From Macrocybe gigantea (taxonomy: Eukaryota; Basidiomycota; Agaricomycetes; Agaricales; Callistosporiaceae): a stretch of DNA of 64,000 nucleotides. The translations under genes and the position numbers were made by a program. The stretch spans positions 186,001-250,000 of the forward strand of contig SJRY01000258.1 in NCBI GenBank assembly GCA_011319805.1, given 5' to 3'. Positions 25,219 through 36,423 of this stretch are shown in pieces (the first letter of the stretch is position 1; each line of letters starts with the position of its first letter). The notes beneath the pieces were generated by a model. The model had not been told where the DNA came from. It saw only the letters and a list, made by a program, of their open reading frames with translations, and did not search any database.

Positions 25219-27348
25219 ATGTCTACGGAAAAGGTTTCCGGGTCAAGCTCTAGCGACATCGAGAAGCGTCAGGCCGGGTCGCTTATAGACACTTCCAGCG
25301 ACATAGAAAGCAGCGAGTCTAGGAAACAGTTGGAAAGACGCCTCCTCCGAAAACTCGATTTTCGAATCAGTATTTTGGTGGTGATCTACATCCTCAACTA
25401 TGTAAGTGGCCATTAGCCAGCATTCTTTTCAGATGAAACTCAACGCACGCAATGTCCAAAAGATTGACCGAAGTAATGCAGCGTGGGCATCCGTTCACGT
25501 CGACCAGATTGTTCGTGTATTCACTTGTCCTCTTTATAGGTCCGCACGACTGCGGGGTTTCGAAGAGGACCTAGGTCTGCACGAAAACCAATTTGCAACG
25601 ATTTTGGCAATTTATTTTGTCGGCTACATTCTAATGCAAATACCATCGTAAGCTACGATTGCGCCTATTTCGACTCTCAACCTTACATTGAACTTCAAGG
25701 AATATGTTTTTGAACTATATCAAACGACCCTCAATTTATCTCCCTGGATCGATGATGGCGTGGGGCTTAATATCGGCATTAACTGGTATGACAAGATTAT
25801 GCCTTGATTTTGCGATACCTTTATGACGCCCCCGCAGGAATCACAACAAAGTATAGTATTGACTCGTTTAATTATTGACCGTCTAATCATAGATGAGCAG
25901 TTTTACTGGCGTGCTGTTATGCCGATTTTTCCTGGGATTCGTGGAAGCGGCGTTTTTCCCAGGCGCTTTACTTTTGCTCTCTAGGTCAGTCATCCGTGAC
26001 CTTCGTGTCTTTTCCTGATAACTTAACGTTAGCCTATAGATGGTACAAGCGCGGTGCGGCCATCAAATCATTTTCGCTCCGGCCATAATTCTAATATTCT
26101 CGCTTGCAGAGGAAATGGGGTTGAGGGCCTGTATTCTATTCTGCGGCTTGCTTATCAGCATTGCTTTCGGTTCCCTCATTGCTTCGGGTATCTTAGACAC
26201 CATGGAGGGAAAAATGGGGTATGCAGCTTGGAGGTCAGACACGGTGCCAATTTCTTCACTCCTCTCGCTGATAGCCTCATCCCCGAGCAGATGGCTTTAT
26301 TTCATCGAGGGTGCAATAACCTGCTCCATTGCGATATCGGCGATCTTCATCCTTCCCGACTTCCCAGAAAACGCTTCCAATTGGCTCAGCCCTGAAGAGC
26401 AGGCGCTCGCCATACAGCGTATGAGAGAAGACTCTGTAAATGGCAAGTACGACGAGCAGCAGGCGACTGGACAGAGCGCTGGATTCTGGATGGCGATCAA
26501 GGACTGGAAAGTCTGGTGGCTCGCCGTCACGTACGCCGCGATTCTGCTATCTGTGGCGTTCAATGCCTATTTCCCCACCCTAACGGCCACACTCGGGTAC
26601 AATCGCACAATATCTCTACTGTTGTGCGCACCCCCCTCCATCCTCGTATCCGTGGTCTCCTTTTTCCATTCGCGGTTAGTGCTTCTCGTCGATCCAAATT
26701 AGACCATTTCATTCTTTGACATCGGTCCTCAGGCATTCTGATCGTGCTAAAGAAAGATTTTGGCACATTGCTATTCCATTTGCCATTGCCATCGTGGGCT
26801 ATATTATTGGAATGTGCACAATGAATGTTGCCGCGCGCTACGTAGGCCTGTAAGCCGAACGTCACCCGTTTTACTTTATGCCGAATCTCAGTAGTTCTGC
26901 GTTTTGAAGGTTCTTGGTTGGACAAGCCCCAGCAGGTTACATCATCTTCCTGGCATGGATAAGGTATGTAATGCAGGTGATTTTATCCATCATCTGCCGA
27001 CACTCAACCAATGCTGCCAGCAACTCTGTACCTGAGCCCCCAGCGAAGCGCTCCGTGGCTCTGGCCCTAACTAGTGCCTTTGCTCAGTTCGGCGCCGTAG
27101 GAGGATCGTAAGTGCTTTTAATAGATAACGTCTATCAGGGCTCAATCCGTATCACACCTAGTTATATTTTCCCAAAGAATTGGGGCCCATCGTACAGAAC
27201 CTCTTTCGGCATATCACTGGGCGCATCAGCCCTGGTCATCGTGATGTGTTTCATTTTCAGACTCCATCTCGCTTCCTTGAATCGTAAGTTTGAGGAAGAG
27301 GAAGAAGCGCGGGGCCAAAAGGAACCTGGATTCCGCTACATACTATGA
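25219..27348 (+). CDS. MFS transporter, anion:cation symporter (Dal5/allantoate permease) type
   Basis: Thirteen exons: 25219-25401, 25463-25482, 25540-25647, 25700-25785, 25838-25850, 25898-25984, 26040-26053, 26110-26233, 26291-26674, 26733-26849, 26910-26963, 27021-27107, 27162-27348; the total of 1464 nt is in frame and gives 487 residues. Exons 5 and 7 are micro-exons of 13 and 14 nt. Family marks are LRRKLDFRI-like RLLRKLDFRIS before helix 1, NYIDRSNAA, GLHENQFATILAIYFVGYI, CRFFLGFVEAAFFPGALLLL followed by SRWYKRE, and LPDFPENASNWLSPEEQ between the two halves. Such permeases import organic anions such as allantoate, nicotinate or pantothenate; the substrate is not predictable. The acceptor of intron 5 (GATGAG) is unusual. 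Confidence 0.9.
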
Positions 27349-27554
27349 GTCCGCTTTTTAGTCTCGGTGATTACGAGTTCATTCCTCACGAAAAGCTTAC
27401 ATGTATAATGTGATAGCGAAGAACGAATATAGAATTCCGCGATCCTCCAAATACCCAGTGAATAGTATGCAGACCGAGACTAGGGATGGATTCACAGGAG
27501 ATCATCATGTTTTTACATCAGAACGGCACTGGGAGCTTGATTATTCCTGGGCCT

Positions 27555-28835
27555 TCATTTCCTGGTTCCCGTGGCAAGTTGTCTGCCGACCCAATGTTCA
27601 AGGGCATCCAACAAATGGAGCAGATACTGCCAAGGAACCAAGCCCGAGCCGCGAGTTCCACCCGCGCGTGCCGAACTATCATGAACTTCGTTGCTCCTAG
27701 ATCGACTTGAACGTCGTGCATGGTTTCGGTGATCGAACGGCCCCGATTGCAGAGCCTCACCGCCAGCACGAGTCGAGGGTCCGTACCCCACCGTGTTGCC
27801 CGTTGCCTCTCGTTGCTCGAGCTCGTAATATTTTCTAATCTGACTTGCTATATTCCCCACCCAAGTCGCGTCATCGGCGACCCATGGTTCACCACCGCAA
27901 TGCTTTTTGATGAGAGCCCGAGCAGCCCTCTGCGACTCCTCGTACTCCTCTTCGAACATGTAGATTGGCCGTCTCCGGTCACCTTGATCGGACGAGAACG
28001 AGCGCGACGCGGATAGCTTTTTGCCTTTCGTCGTCGTCACACATGCATGCCCGGCGAACGATATTCCCCTCGCAGCAAAGTCGTGGCTATTCTCTATCCA
28101 CCAGGATTCCATAGCCGGCGACTCGTTCTCGAGCCCAGTGATAACGGCAACTATGGGGACCTTGGATTTGCATATAATGCGATAAAAGAGGTCGTAGTTG
28201 ATTTTCACGATATCTCTGAATCGCGTACCGCGCATGCAGTATACCAGAAGGCTGATTCCTCTCGCCTTGTGACCGTCTTCTCTGCCTTCGACATTGGAAG
28301 AGTTGCCTGGAAACGTAATCTTCTGGACGAGTTCGAGAAGGTTCTCCATAGCACGGCCTGCTGGAACGCTTCCATGTTCCCCTTCGTTCAATCCAGCGGT
28401 GTCCCAGAGAGTCATCTCCTTCCCATCGATGCAGACACGGTAGGGAATGCTTTTGAATGTGCAGCCAAGTGCATCGCTCGACACTTGCGCTACAGGTGGC
28501 GTGTGCTGTTGGTCTAGCTGAGTATGCATATTTGACTGGGATGACATCTGAGGACCAGTTTCGTTCATGCCTGTGGACTCAGCAAGCATGTTTATGAGGG
28601 AGCTCTTCCCAGTTCCCGTCTCCCCAAAGATGAGGACATTCGGTATGGAGGAGGATGAGCTTTCCGTGGCTGCCGTGCATGTGAAAGTCTGTGAAGCAGC
28701 ATCACTTTCGGTAGCTTCGGAAATTGGAAGTTGACGAGAAACTACGGAGCTGGGGATTTGATTGACTAAGATCTTGTTTCCATCGCCGGCGGGCGAAGTG
28801 AGAGCGATATCGGTCGGAAGTGAACGGGACTCCAT
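27555..28835 (-). CDS. AIG1-like P-loop GTPase (fungal family)
   Basis: A minus-strand frame of 426 codons with no intron needed. After a 65-residue Ser/Thr-rich N terminus come G1 FGETGTGKSSLINMLAES, a G2-like GCTFKS, G3 WDTAGLNEGE, and SLLVYCMRGTRFRD. In the G4 position the strand reads VAVITGLENE, so the canonical NKxD is absent. The last 90 codons (from about 27,825 down) are low-complexity. An overlapping frame (27769-27518) reads more naturally there, so the true C terminus may need a frame correction. A related GTPase lies 1.2 kb away on the other strand (30018-30812). This family is expanded in Agaricomycetes; its role is unknown, and a signalling or defence role like plant AIG1/GIMAP is only analogy. 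Confidence 0.8.
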   Translation of the reverse strand: MESRSLPTDIALTSPAGDGNKILVNQIPSSVVSRQLPISEATESDAASQTFTCTAATESSSSSIPNVLIFGETGTGKSSLINMLAESTGMNETGPQMSSQSNMHTQLDQQHTPPVAQVSSDALGCTFKSIPYRVCIDGKEMTLWDTAGLNEGEHGSVPAGRAMENLLELVQKITFPGNSSNVEGREDGHKARGISLLVYCMRGTRFRDIVKINYDLFYRIICKSKVPIVAVITGLENESPAMESWWIENSHDFAARGISFAGHACVTTTKGKKLSASRSFSSDQGDRRRPIYMFEEEYEESQRAARALIKKHCGGEPWVADDATWVGNIASQIRKYYELEQREATGNTVGYGPSTRAGGEALQSGPFDHRNHARRSSRSRSNEVHDSSARAGGTRGSGLVPWQYLLHLLDALEHWVGRQLATGTRK

Positions 28836-30017
28836 GCTTTGAGTCTGGGAAGCAGCACGCAGCGAATGTCGAGAACTGTGGTGCTGGGGGATCTGGTTAT
28901 TATCACGGATATTGGTATTGACGTCTATATCACGCCGCGTTCCAAGAGTAGATGGGCGGGGGGCGTAGATATGAAAAGTGTGTCGAGTGGTGGCCTGTGT
29001 TTGCCTGCAACGACAACCTTACGGATTGGACAGAGGAGGGTCCAAATTGGGTACTGCAGGACTGCGCTATTGGGATGATGCCGCGAGGCAGCATTATCCT
29101 GTGGGCAACGGCGACGACGTATATGAAAATGAGTATATGAAGCGTGGTTCTGAGCCGCCATAGTACTGGAAAATAATTGCCTTTGCGAAGTGTATAGAGG
29201 CCTGTCGGTGTGTTTGTGCACAATGCTGATTGGTGGAGATTCTGGTGCCAGGTGCTATAAAAAGAGGAAATGAACACGTTTTGGGGTTGCATTCCCAGAT
29301 CACAGGCGGCGACATGGATGCTGGACGTACGGACCCGGCTGAAGCCGACCTATATGTGCTTCATTGAATTAGATTTAATGACGGAAACCAAACTGGTAGA
29401 GAAAAGCTGTAAATCGAGATAGATACGGTCTGGTGGCTCGAAGTGATCGGTGCTGCACCGACAGATAGAAGGGTCTGGTATTGCAACGATCTTGGTAAGA
29501 AAGGAAAGTCATGGATCGATAAAGATTGTTGCTGCGGCACGCCCACAGAAGGGCCGATTCGTTAAGTCACCTGCTTTTAATCAGGCGCCTTTCGACAAAC
29601 GAGGCAAGGGCATGGCCAATCGACAGCTTTTCTGCTCCAATCATAGTTGGACAATCGGAGGTCTTCAGAATCGTAGATGTGAGTTGGCAGAATCGACAGC
29701 TTTTTGACTTTCTTCGTTCGCCGGTCCGTCAGATGGTAAACGGTGCGATCATTTGTGCGTACTGGGTGTGGGGAATGCCGGGATTACTGCGAGTTCGAGT
29801 ACCGCCGTCATAAGAGTCTGGGCGGTTGATCAAGGAAGGCTTGAAGTAAATCCTGGCTGCCCTTCATCTCAGCTCCAAAACCAGGTCAAGATCTTCGCCT
29901 TTTCTGCACTCGACCTATTCGAGCAGACGCAGAAACAATAGAACCTCGTAAAATTTCCTTTCCTCTTGGAACCATCAAGATGCTGATATTTTCGTTCGTG
30001 CAAAGAGCGTATAAAGC
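28836..30017. other. Shared upstream region of two divergent GTPase genes
   Basis: About 1.2 kb between the start codons of the two divergent AIG1-like genes. Only short frames occur, and no repeat or RNA was recognised. Both promoters must lie here. Confidence 0.5.
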
Positions 30018-30812
30018 ATGCAATCAGCGCCTCCGAACATCATCCTTTTCGGCGAGTCAGGGTCGGGCAAGAGTTCAATCATCAACATGCTCGCCGAGCG
30101 CGAAGTGGCACATGTTTCCAGCAGCGTCCGCGGGTGCACTTTCGAGAGCGCTCGGTACGAAGTCTCCATCTTCGGAAAGACTTACCACCTCCACGACACG
30201 GCCGGGTTGGACGAGGGCGAGGCCGGCACGGTCCCGAACCAGCAAGCGATCGTCCAGCTCTTTCGATTGCTCAAAAGCCTTGAAACGGGAGTGAGCCTGC
30301 TCGTTTTCTGTATGCGAGGCCCGAGAATCAAGGAATCCGCGCACAAGAACTGGAGGCTGTTCCAGGAGATCATATGCCGCCAACAGGTGCCCATCGTCTT
30401 GGCCATTACGTGCCTGGAGCAGGAGGAAGACATGGACGCGTGGTGGGTGCGGAACCGTGGCGCGTTCCAAATGTACCAGATGTTCCCGCAGGGCGTCGCG
30501 TGCATCACCGCCACAAGGGGCAAGCCAAACAAGTACGGCGGCCACAGATTCGACGACGAGTACGAAGAATCGAAGCTGAAGATGTGGAAGAGCCTAGCAT
30601 CGCATCATCTCGTCGTCCCTTGTAAGGTGCAGACGGTGGAATGGTTCAGGATGGTCGTGACCGTGACGTACGAGAGCAGATGGTGTCGGGAGCCGATTGA
30701 GCACAGACATGTCGAGCAAGTCATCGGAATGGGTGTCCAACAGCTGATGGAAAGGTGCGAGATGACGAGAGAAGAAGCCGGGTTGTTGGGAAATTTGCTA
30801 GCATCAGCATAG
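30018..30812 (+). CDS. AIG1-like P-loop GTPase, short form
   Basis: Intronless, 264 residues. It consists almost only of the G domain: LFGESGSGKSSIINMLAE (G1), RGCTFES (G2-like), LHDTAGLDEGEAGTVP (G3), SLLVFCMRGPRIKES, then PIVLAITCLEQEEDMDAWW where the G4 motif should be. It is clearly a paralogue of the gene at 27555-28835: the same motifs appear in the same order, both lack NKxD, and both have a DxWW/ESWW patch after G4. The C terminus is helical (GVQQLMERCEMTREEAGLL). Intact frame; function not established. Confidence 0.85.
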   Translation: MQSAPPNIILFGESGSGKSSIINMLAEREVAHVSSSVRGCTFESARYEVSIFGKTYHLHDTAGLDEGEAGTVPNQQAIVQLFRLLKSLETGVSLLVFCMRGPRIKESAHKNWRLFQEIICRQQVPIVLAITCLEQEEDMDAWWVRNRGAFQMYQMFPQGVACITATRGKPNKYGGHRFDDEYEESKLKMWKSLASHHLVVPCKVQTVEWFRMVVTVTYESRWCREPIEHRHVEQVIGMGVQQLMERCEMTREEAGLLGNLLASA

Positions 30813-31230
30813 AAAAAGATGCACAATTCTGAGAAGATTTGAATTTTTGCGCTGCCCGGCACGTGATGTCAAAACCTATGGTGCGATAAAAGTATTTCAT
30901 AGTCTACAACAACTCGAGGATATCGGAGCACGTAAAGGCGGGTCTACATTATACAGAAGAAATAAGAAAAGAAAAAAAAGTCCGTCCCAGTGTGTAGCAT
31001 CGAAAAATACGGCTGTGTCTCGGCGCCGGCCGGCGGGGATCATCACCCAACCGGCTTAGAAATATAGTAAGAATAACACGGCAGACATTAATCGCACTTG
31101 AATATGGTTTGGGAATCCCTCCTCTTCCTTGCTATGCCCCAATAACAAAGAGAGGAAGCGAAGATATGATAAAGCAAACGCCGGACAAGGAAAATGAAAG
31201 GACCTTGCCGTGCACCTCCTCCATACGCCT

Positions 31231-33214
31231 TTACCCATGCGTGAACTGGAACTGGAAGCCTCCACCGGGAAATCCTCCGCCACTTTGCTGGAAGCGTTGG
31301 CCACCGCCGCCACCGGCTCCGCCAAACGAGCCGCCAGGGAACCCACCCTGGAAGAATTGAGCAAAGGGGTGCTGGCCGCTGGGGAATGGATAGCCGTATG
31401 TAAACGGACCGTTCTGACTGGACATCGGGTCGTTTGGATCCTCGCCGTTGTCGAAGCGCTGTCTCAGCTCTGTAGGGAAATTGTCAGTTCTGAGCGGATG
31501 TGTGAAACTGTTCTTCAACTTACCCGGGTTGATGAGTACTTCATATGCTTCATTGATAGCAGCCATCTTGGCTTCGGAGCCACCCTTGTCAGGGTGTGCT
31601 GTTTTCGCTGCTCTCCGGCTATGCAGTCATGTTGAATATCAATCCGAAGTGAAGTGAAAAAAGTAAACATACAAGGCTTTCTTGATGGTTCTGTCGTCTG
31701 CATCTCTGGCCACGCCCAATATCTTGTAGTAATCCTTTTGGCGAGACTGCTTGAGTAGCTTCTGCGCCTTTTGTAGGCGTTGATGGATCTAAGACGGAAG
31801 ATATTCAATCCTCCATGTAGAACGGATGAACGAGCAAGGCAAACGCACCTCTCTATTTGACCTCCCACTCTTCTCAAACGCCTTCTCGAGGAATCTCACG
31901 CCCTCCTCCCATTCCTCTTTCGCAACCAGGCTCTCACCCTTTCCAACCAGGCCATCCACGTCTTCTTCACAGCCTTCCAGCGTCAACAGCTCGCTGCACC
32001 ACTTCTCCATCTCCTTGATTCGCCTGCTGGTGCCCACACCACCAGACGAAGTGGCAATCTTGGTGGACGCTTTGCATATCGCGCGAACGAGTGTCTGGCG
32101 TTGGTGGGATTTCTTCATTGGATCTGGAAGAGGAATTTCGGGTGCATCGGAGCGTTGCGAGAGCTGCGGCGGAAGTAGGTTCTCTCGCGTCGTGTGCTCC
32201 TTCATAGTTTCCTCGAACTTGTGCAAGAAATCGCTCTTTGGAACGCCCCTAGATGACGACGACCCGGACGGCGTGCCGAGAAGAAGGTTGATGACTCCAG
32301 CCCAATTTTCTTCTGATTCGAGCTTGGCTAGATTTTCAAAGGCCTTGTCGAAGGATTTGTGGAGTCTGTGGAGAGCAAGGCAAGGCTTGGAGTCTGGGTC
32401 ATAGTGAAGACACTGTTTGAGGGCAGAAAGTGATGATGGCGAAGGCGGGAGGAGGAAGTAAGAGAGTCGGAAGACGGTGGTCAGTAGCGTCGTTGACGGA
32501 GGCAAGAGGTTCGACAGTCGACTTGCACACCGATTAACACAAATTTCACCCACAGCACGGAAGCCGAACTCACGTCAAGTCACCAACTGCGCTTTCAACA
32601 TCCCCAGCAGCCAACGCGCACTCCGCCCGGACGGACCTGATGTCAACAGAGTGACTCGCCACCCTCAACGCGCCGCTCGCGCTTTCAACACACGCGGTCC
32701 AGAGCTGCGCCCTCCTCTCCCGCTCCATCTTCTCTTCCAACCTCTCTCCCTGCTCCAAATCCTTCTCCAACTCCACAACATCCTCCACGCTTGTGCCCTT
32801 GCTTTTCACCGCCTTCTTATACGTCCCCAACTCCTTCCGCGCGCTCCCAAAGTTCCCGTCCTTCGTCCATATCCGCGCCTTCATGAGGTGCGCATGGTCG
32901 AACGTGCCACCCGTGAGCTGCAGCACCTGCTCAAAGTCGTCGAGCGCCTGCGCGTGGCGCGACAGCGAAAAGTAGGCGGTTGCGCGCTTGTAATAGAGGA
33001 GGTAGTCCGAAGGTGACTGTTCGATCGCCTCCGAGTAGAGCCGGACGGCCTCATTGAATTGGCCCGATGAAAGCAGGACGTTGGCGCGGTTGATCAGGGG
33101 CATCAAGCCAGGTGGATAGAGTCCCCCGCTGCCTCCGCTGGCCGAGGTGTCCGCAGTGATGGGTAGAGGGCTTGTCAGACATAAAATGAGGGAAGAGAGC
33201 GCTATCCAGCGCAT
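31231..33214 (-). CDS. ER-lumenal TPR and J-domain co-chaperone (DnaJC3/p58IPK-like)
   Basis: Minus-strand exons 33214-32574, 32521-31849, 31788-31673, 31618-31524 and 31469-31231 total 1764 nt and give 587 residues in frame. A cleavable signal peptide (MRWIALSSLILCLTSPLPITA) starts at 33214; it was chosen over the ATG at 33310 because it directly begins a hydrophobic core. TPR repeats follow (INRANVLLSSGQFNEAVRLY, YYKRATAYFSLSRHAQALDD). The C-terminal J domain has DYYKILGVARDAD and AHPDKGG, with the HPD triad intact, then a Gly/Phe-rich tail ending QFQFTHG. The layout matches DnaJC3/p58IPK, which binds unfolded clients and BiP in the ER. No KDEL-type signal is seen at the C terminus. Confidence 0.9.
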
Positions 33215-33952
33215 GGTTAGAGCAGGCGGGATGCTAGAGGAAGACTGAGTTGGAGAATGAACTGAAAAAGGACTACACGTTATACGACACGTCGGACTTC
33301 TCACGGTCACAAAAGTAGATTACATAGGTAATGTACAACAACAAGTATACACCCGCTCTTGTTGAAAGAATGGGAAGTGCTGTATCGAGAAGGGAACATA
33401 TGGGAAAAAAAAAGAAAGGAAAAAAAGATTGCATAGCTGGAGAGGTGGGAGAAGGAAACGTACACAACCCACCATCCTCTCCAAAGAGTTCCAGATCCGT
33501 CAATACCCCTTCCGGATCCAACAATAACCCAGAAACGTTCCTCTCTCAAAGCAAGAGGAATGGTGTCCCACCTTAACCCTTCTTCAGACAATACCAATGA
33601 GAACGGGGATTGGGTCCATCAGACAGGGAAGAGAGGAACGGTGGACGCGAGGGAGAACGGCGACGAAGGCGGGACAGTGAAGAGTCCTAGAGGAGAGTCA
33701 CGAGCAGAGAAACGAAAAGGAATCCAACAGAGGTGAAAAAAGCAGCAGAAATTGAGGAAAAAAAATATCCATCGAAACCTTTTTGTTTGTTAATTTGTTT
33801 TCTCTGTCAATGCGTTTCTCTCCTCCATCTTCCCCGCGATCGTCACATGAACTCCGAGCGACGGCTTCAGTCGGAGGACAGGAGGGTGTGCGGCGGACTG
33901 AACGGGAACAAAACAACCGGCGAGTTTGTTGTCCATTCCAAGTACTTGTCAA

Positions 33953-35506
33953 TCATGGGTCCGGATCCAGTTTCTCGCCCCTTGCCAGGACCCTGACGAC
34001 CTTGCTGGGCTGTGAAATCATCTCCATCATGGCCATCACGGCGGGCGGGCGCTCGACCAGAGGCGCACCGCCGCTCGGCGACCTGCCCGCGTCCGAGTGG
34101 ACGGAGCTCCGGCGGCCCCTTCCGCCGTGGTGGCGGTGGTGGCCATGATGGTGCGGATGAAGAAAATAACCTTTGCTATCAGCACCCTCTCCAGAAATGG
34201 GTGCAGCTGCACCGCCTGCCGGCGCAGCGTCATCATGCCTGATCCCAGGCATAGTCGGGTCGACATCCATGATTCGGATCCCGGCCTTGGTGGCCCAGTG
34301 TGCCACCAGCGTGCCGGAGACGCGCGGCTCAAACTTGGACACGTGCGGAAGGGTGGGGGCAGGAAGGGGCACGGGTGTCATGGGTGTCTCAGCCGACGCC
34401 TGGTCCGCAAGCTTAAGCGCCAACATGCGCGGGGAAAGCTCTGGCATCGAGCAGACAGCCAAGACAACCTTGGCTTGGGACTTGTCAGCATCCTCAGGCT
34501 TGGCTGTGTCATGGTCGGCGGTTTCGACGTCGCTGGCGCGGCGCCGATGTAGCTGATTGCCTGGCTTGGATGCCAGGGTCGCCGTCGCAGCGTTCTCAAT
34601 CTCCCAGCGAGCGCAGCAGATAGTTCGGCGGACCCACTCGGGGGAGGCCTTTGTGCTAGCACCCGTGCTAGCTTTGCTATCAGGACTGCTACCGACGTTG
34701 CCGAGATCCGTAGCGAAATCTTCGAATTTAATCTTGTCCCACAGCACGAATGCGTCGTCCTGTTGGACCCTGATGCGTGGGTTGCTGCCAACCTGAGCCT
34801 CGAGAATGCGAGAGGCGGCACGGGCACGTTGAGCAAGCGCGCTCGTTCCCTTCTTGAGCAGGTCCAAAGTGTTCAACGCTACGAATGTGCCTGATGAGAT
34901 TATCAGAGACTGATTGAGCGAAAAGATCGTACCTTCGAGCGGAACAATGACAATTTCTTCTCTGCCGTTCCTGCACCACCTTTTCAACTGATAGAGCGCA
35001 TTAACGAGCACGCTAGCATCGACCACGACAACGTCCCCATCCTTTCCGTCCCTATCTGCATCCGACGACCTTCTCCTGCCACCCGTTCCATTCACCGGTT
35101 GCTGTAAACCAACATCACCTCGGGCACCGTCCCTCGGCACAGCCTGATGTTTCGAAATAGGAGTTGCCACCGACGCCGTCACAGGCGGAAACTCGTCCGC
35201 AGCAGGATACTGCCTCGCCTTTGCAGGGCTAATTTCCCTGCCCCTTCCCCTGCCGGACCAAGCTCCGCCCTTGCTCGCGGGAGCGGCGTTCGCCACGGTG
35301 GGACCCACGACGATCCTCGGAGAGCCAGGATACCCGCCTTGGGGCCCGCCGAAGCGCTTGGATCGCCAGTTTCCAGACGCGGTACCGTCGCGGGCGGCGT
35401 GAGAGGACGAGACGGACTTTTCGAGCTGCTCAACTTGGTGGCTGAGGAATGCTGCGCCGAGTGCGCGAGACATCGCGACCTTGTTCGGGCTCACGTTCGG
35501 AGCCAT
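33953..35506 (-). CDS. PIN-like domain protein with His-rich C terminus
   Basis: Exon 35506-34933 and exon 34890-33953, joined across a 42-nt intron (34891-34932, GTACGA..CATCAG). The intron is a multiple of three, so the frame stays open if it is retained. The N-terminal 150 residues are basic and Gly-rich (SGRGRGREISPAKARQYP). A PIN-like fold follows, with VVVVDASVLVNALYQLKRW (first Asp of the acidic site), IVPLEGTFVALNTLDLLKKG, and then a RIRVQQDDAFVLWDKI strand. The C-terminal 110 residues include HPHHHGHHRHHGG. PIN domains are metal-dependent RNases, but the full acidic set cannot be confirmed by eye. Protein about 503 residues. The function in RNA decay is inference. Confidence 0.65.
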   Translation of the reverse strand: MAPNVSPNKVAMSRALGAAFLSHQVEQLEKSVSSSHAARDGTASGNWRSKRFGGPQGGYPGSPRIVVGPTVANAAPASKGGAWSGRGRGREISPAKARQYPAADEFPPVTASVATPISKHQAVPRDGARGDVGLQQPVNGTGGRRRSSDADRDGKDGDVVVVDASVLVNALYQLKRWCRNGREEIVIVPLEGTIFSLNQSLIISSGTFVALNTLDLLKKGTSALAQRARAASRILEAQVGSNPRIRVQQDDAFVLWDKIKFEDFATDLGNVGSSPDSKASTGASTKASPEWVRRTICCARWEIENAATATLASKPGNQLHRRRASDVETADHDTAKPEDADKSQAKVVLAVCSMPELSPRMLALKLADQASAETPMTPVPLPAPTLPHVSKFEPRVSGTLVAHWATKAGIRIMDVDPTMPGIRHDDAAPAGGAAAPISGEGADSKGYFLHPHHHGHHRHHGGRGRRSSVHSDAGRSPSGGAPLVERPPAVMAMMEMISQPSKVVRVLARGEKLDPDP

Positions 35507-36423
35507 CACCTTCTAAAGCCACGACCAGACATTCCGACCACGCAATTAGCAGGAGAGACAGGAAACGGAATGGGAAAGGAGAACGGTCGTGCCAAAATGA
35601 TTCGTCGGTTAGCTGTCCCAAGTGCGATTGAGAAACGGGAGAAGATACCTCACTTTCTTCTCAGCCATGACACTCATGCAGATCGAATAAGATTGAGAGC
35701 AGGCGTTGTGTGTGGAGATGAGTTGGAAGAGTTAAAAGGAAAGGCTGGCTGGCCACACTTTGGAGCTTTCAGAATCGGCGTTTACAATGTAGCTGTGTTT
35801 GCTGACTAAGCAGCCAAGTTTGTGACCCACCATTCTAGTTGTGGCATCCAGGACTCCAGCGTGCGTCTAGGAAACTTCAAAATCAAAATGGAAACAATGG
35901 CGACTGGCTCATACGGATCCAATTCAAACCTGTGCATGCGCAAGGGACGGCATTCGATGAGGCTGTCTACCTGTTGATATGAGCAAGGGCCACGCCGGGA
36001 ATTCAATGCGCGACTGAATGGAAGGCCATTGTGTGCACAAACTCATATACTTGGTATGGCGCCATTGTTCGGATTGGAGGAATGTAGCGACAGGCATACA
36101 GGAAGACATCGTTTCACAGCAGATTAGAGAGACCGAGACTGCTACAGCACATCCAATCTGGAACGGATCACAGCATTCTGATGGGCGCGGGCGATGCATG
36201 ATGGCTGACACCGTCACACGACGTGAGCATTTGAAAAAAAACGCACTACACAGCTAAACTCTTCCGGCACTGCATGCCAGTGTCCTAGCATATATACGGC
36301 TCTGGAACGTTGGGAACTCCGTAATTCATATTGTCGTGGCTATCATACGGCCAAGCATTCCCTGCAGTAGTCACGAACAATTCCCCGCTTGGTCCATCTG
36401 CAAATTTCCACACGGATTCTCCT
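35507..36423. other. Intergenic, no supported gene
   Basis: Short frames only. This is the upstream region of the PIN-like gene and the 3' flank of the F-box-like gene; a 3' exon of the latter could extend into it. Confidence 0.4.

Noticed and set aside
33783..34556. Plus-strand frames opposite the PIN-like gene
   Set aside because: Shadow frames of a GC-rich coding region with Pro/Ala/Arg bias and no motif.
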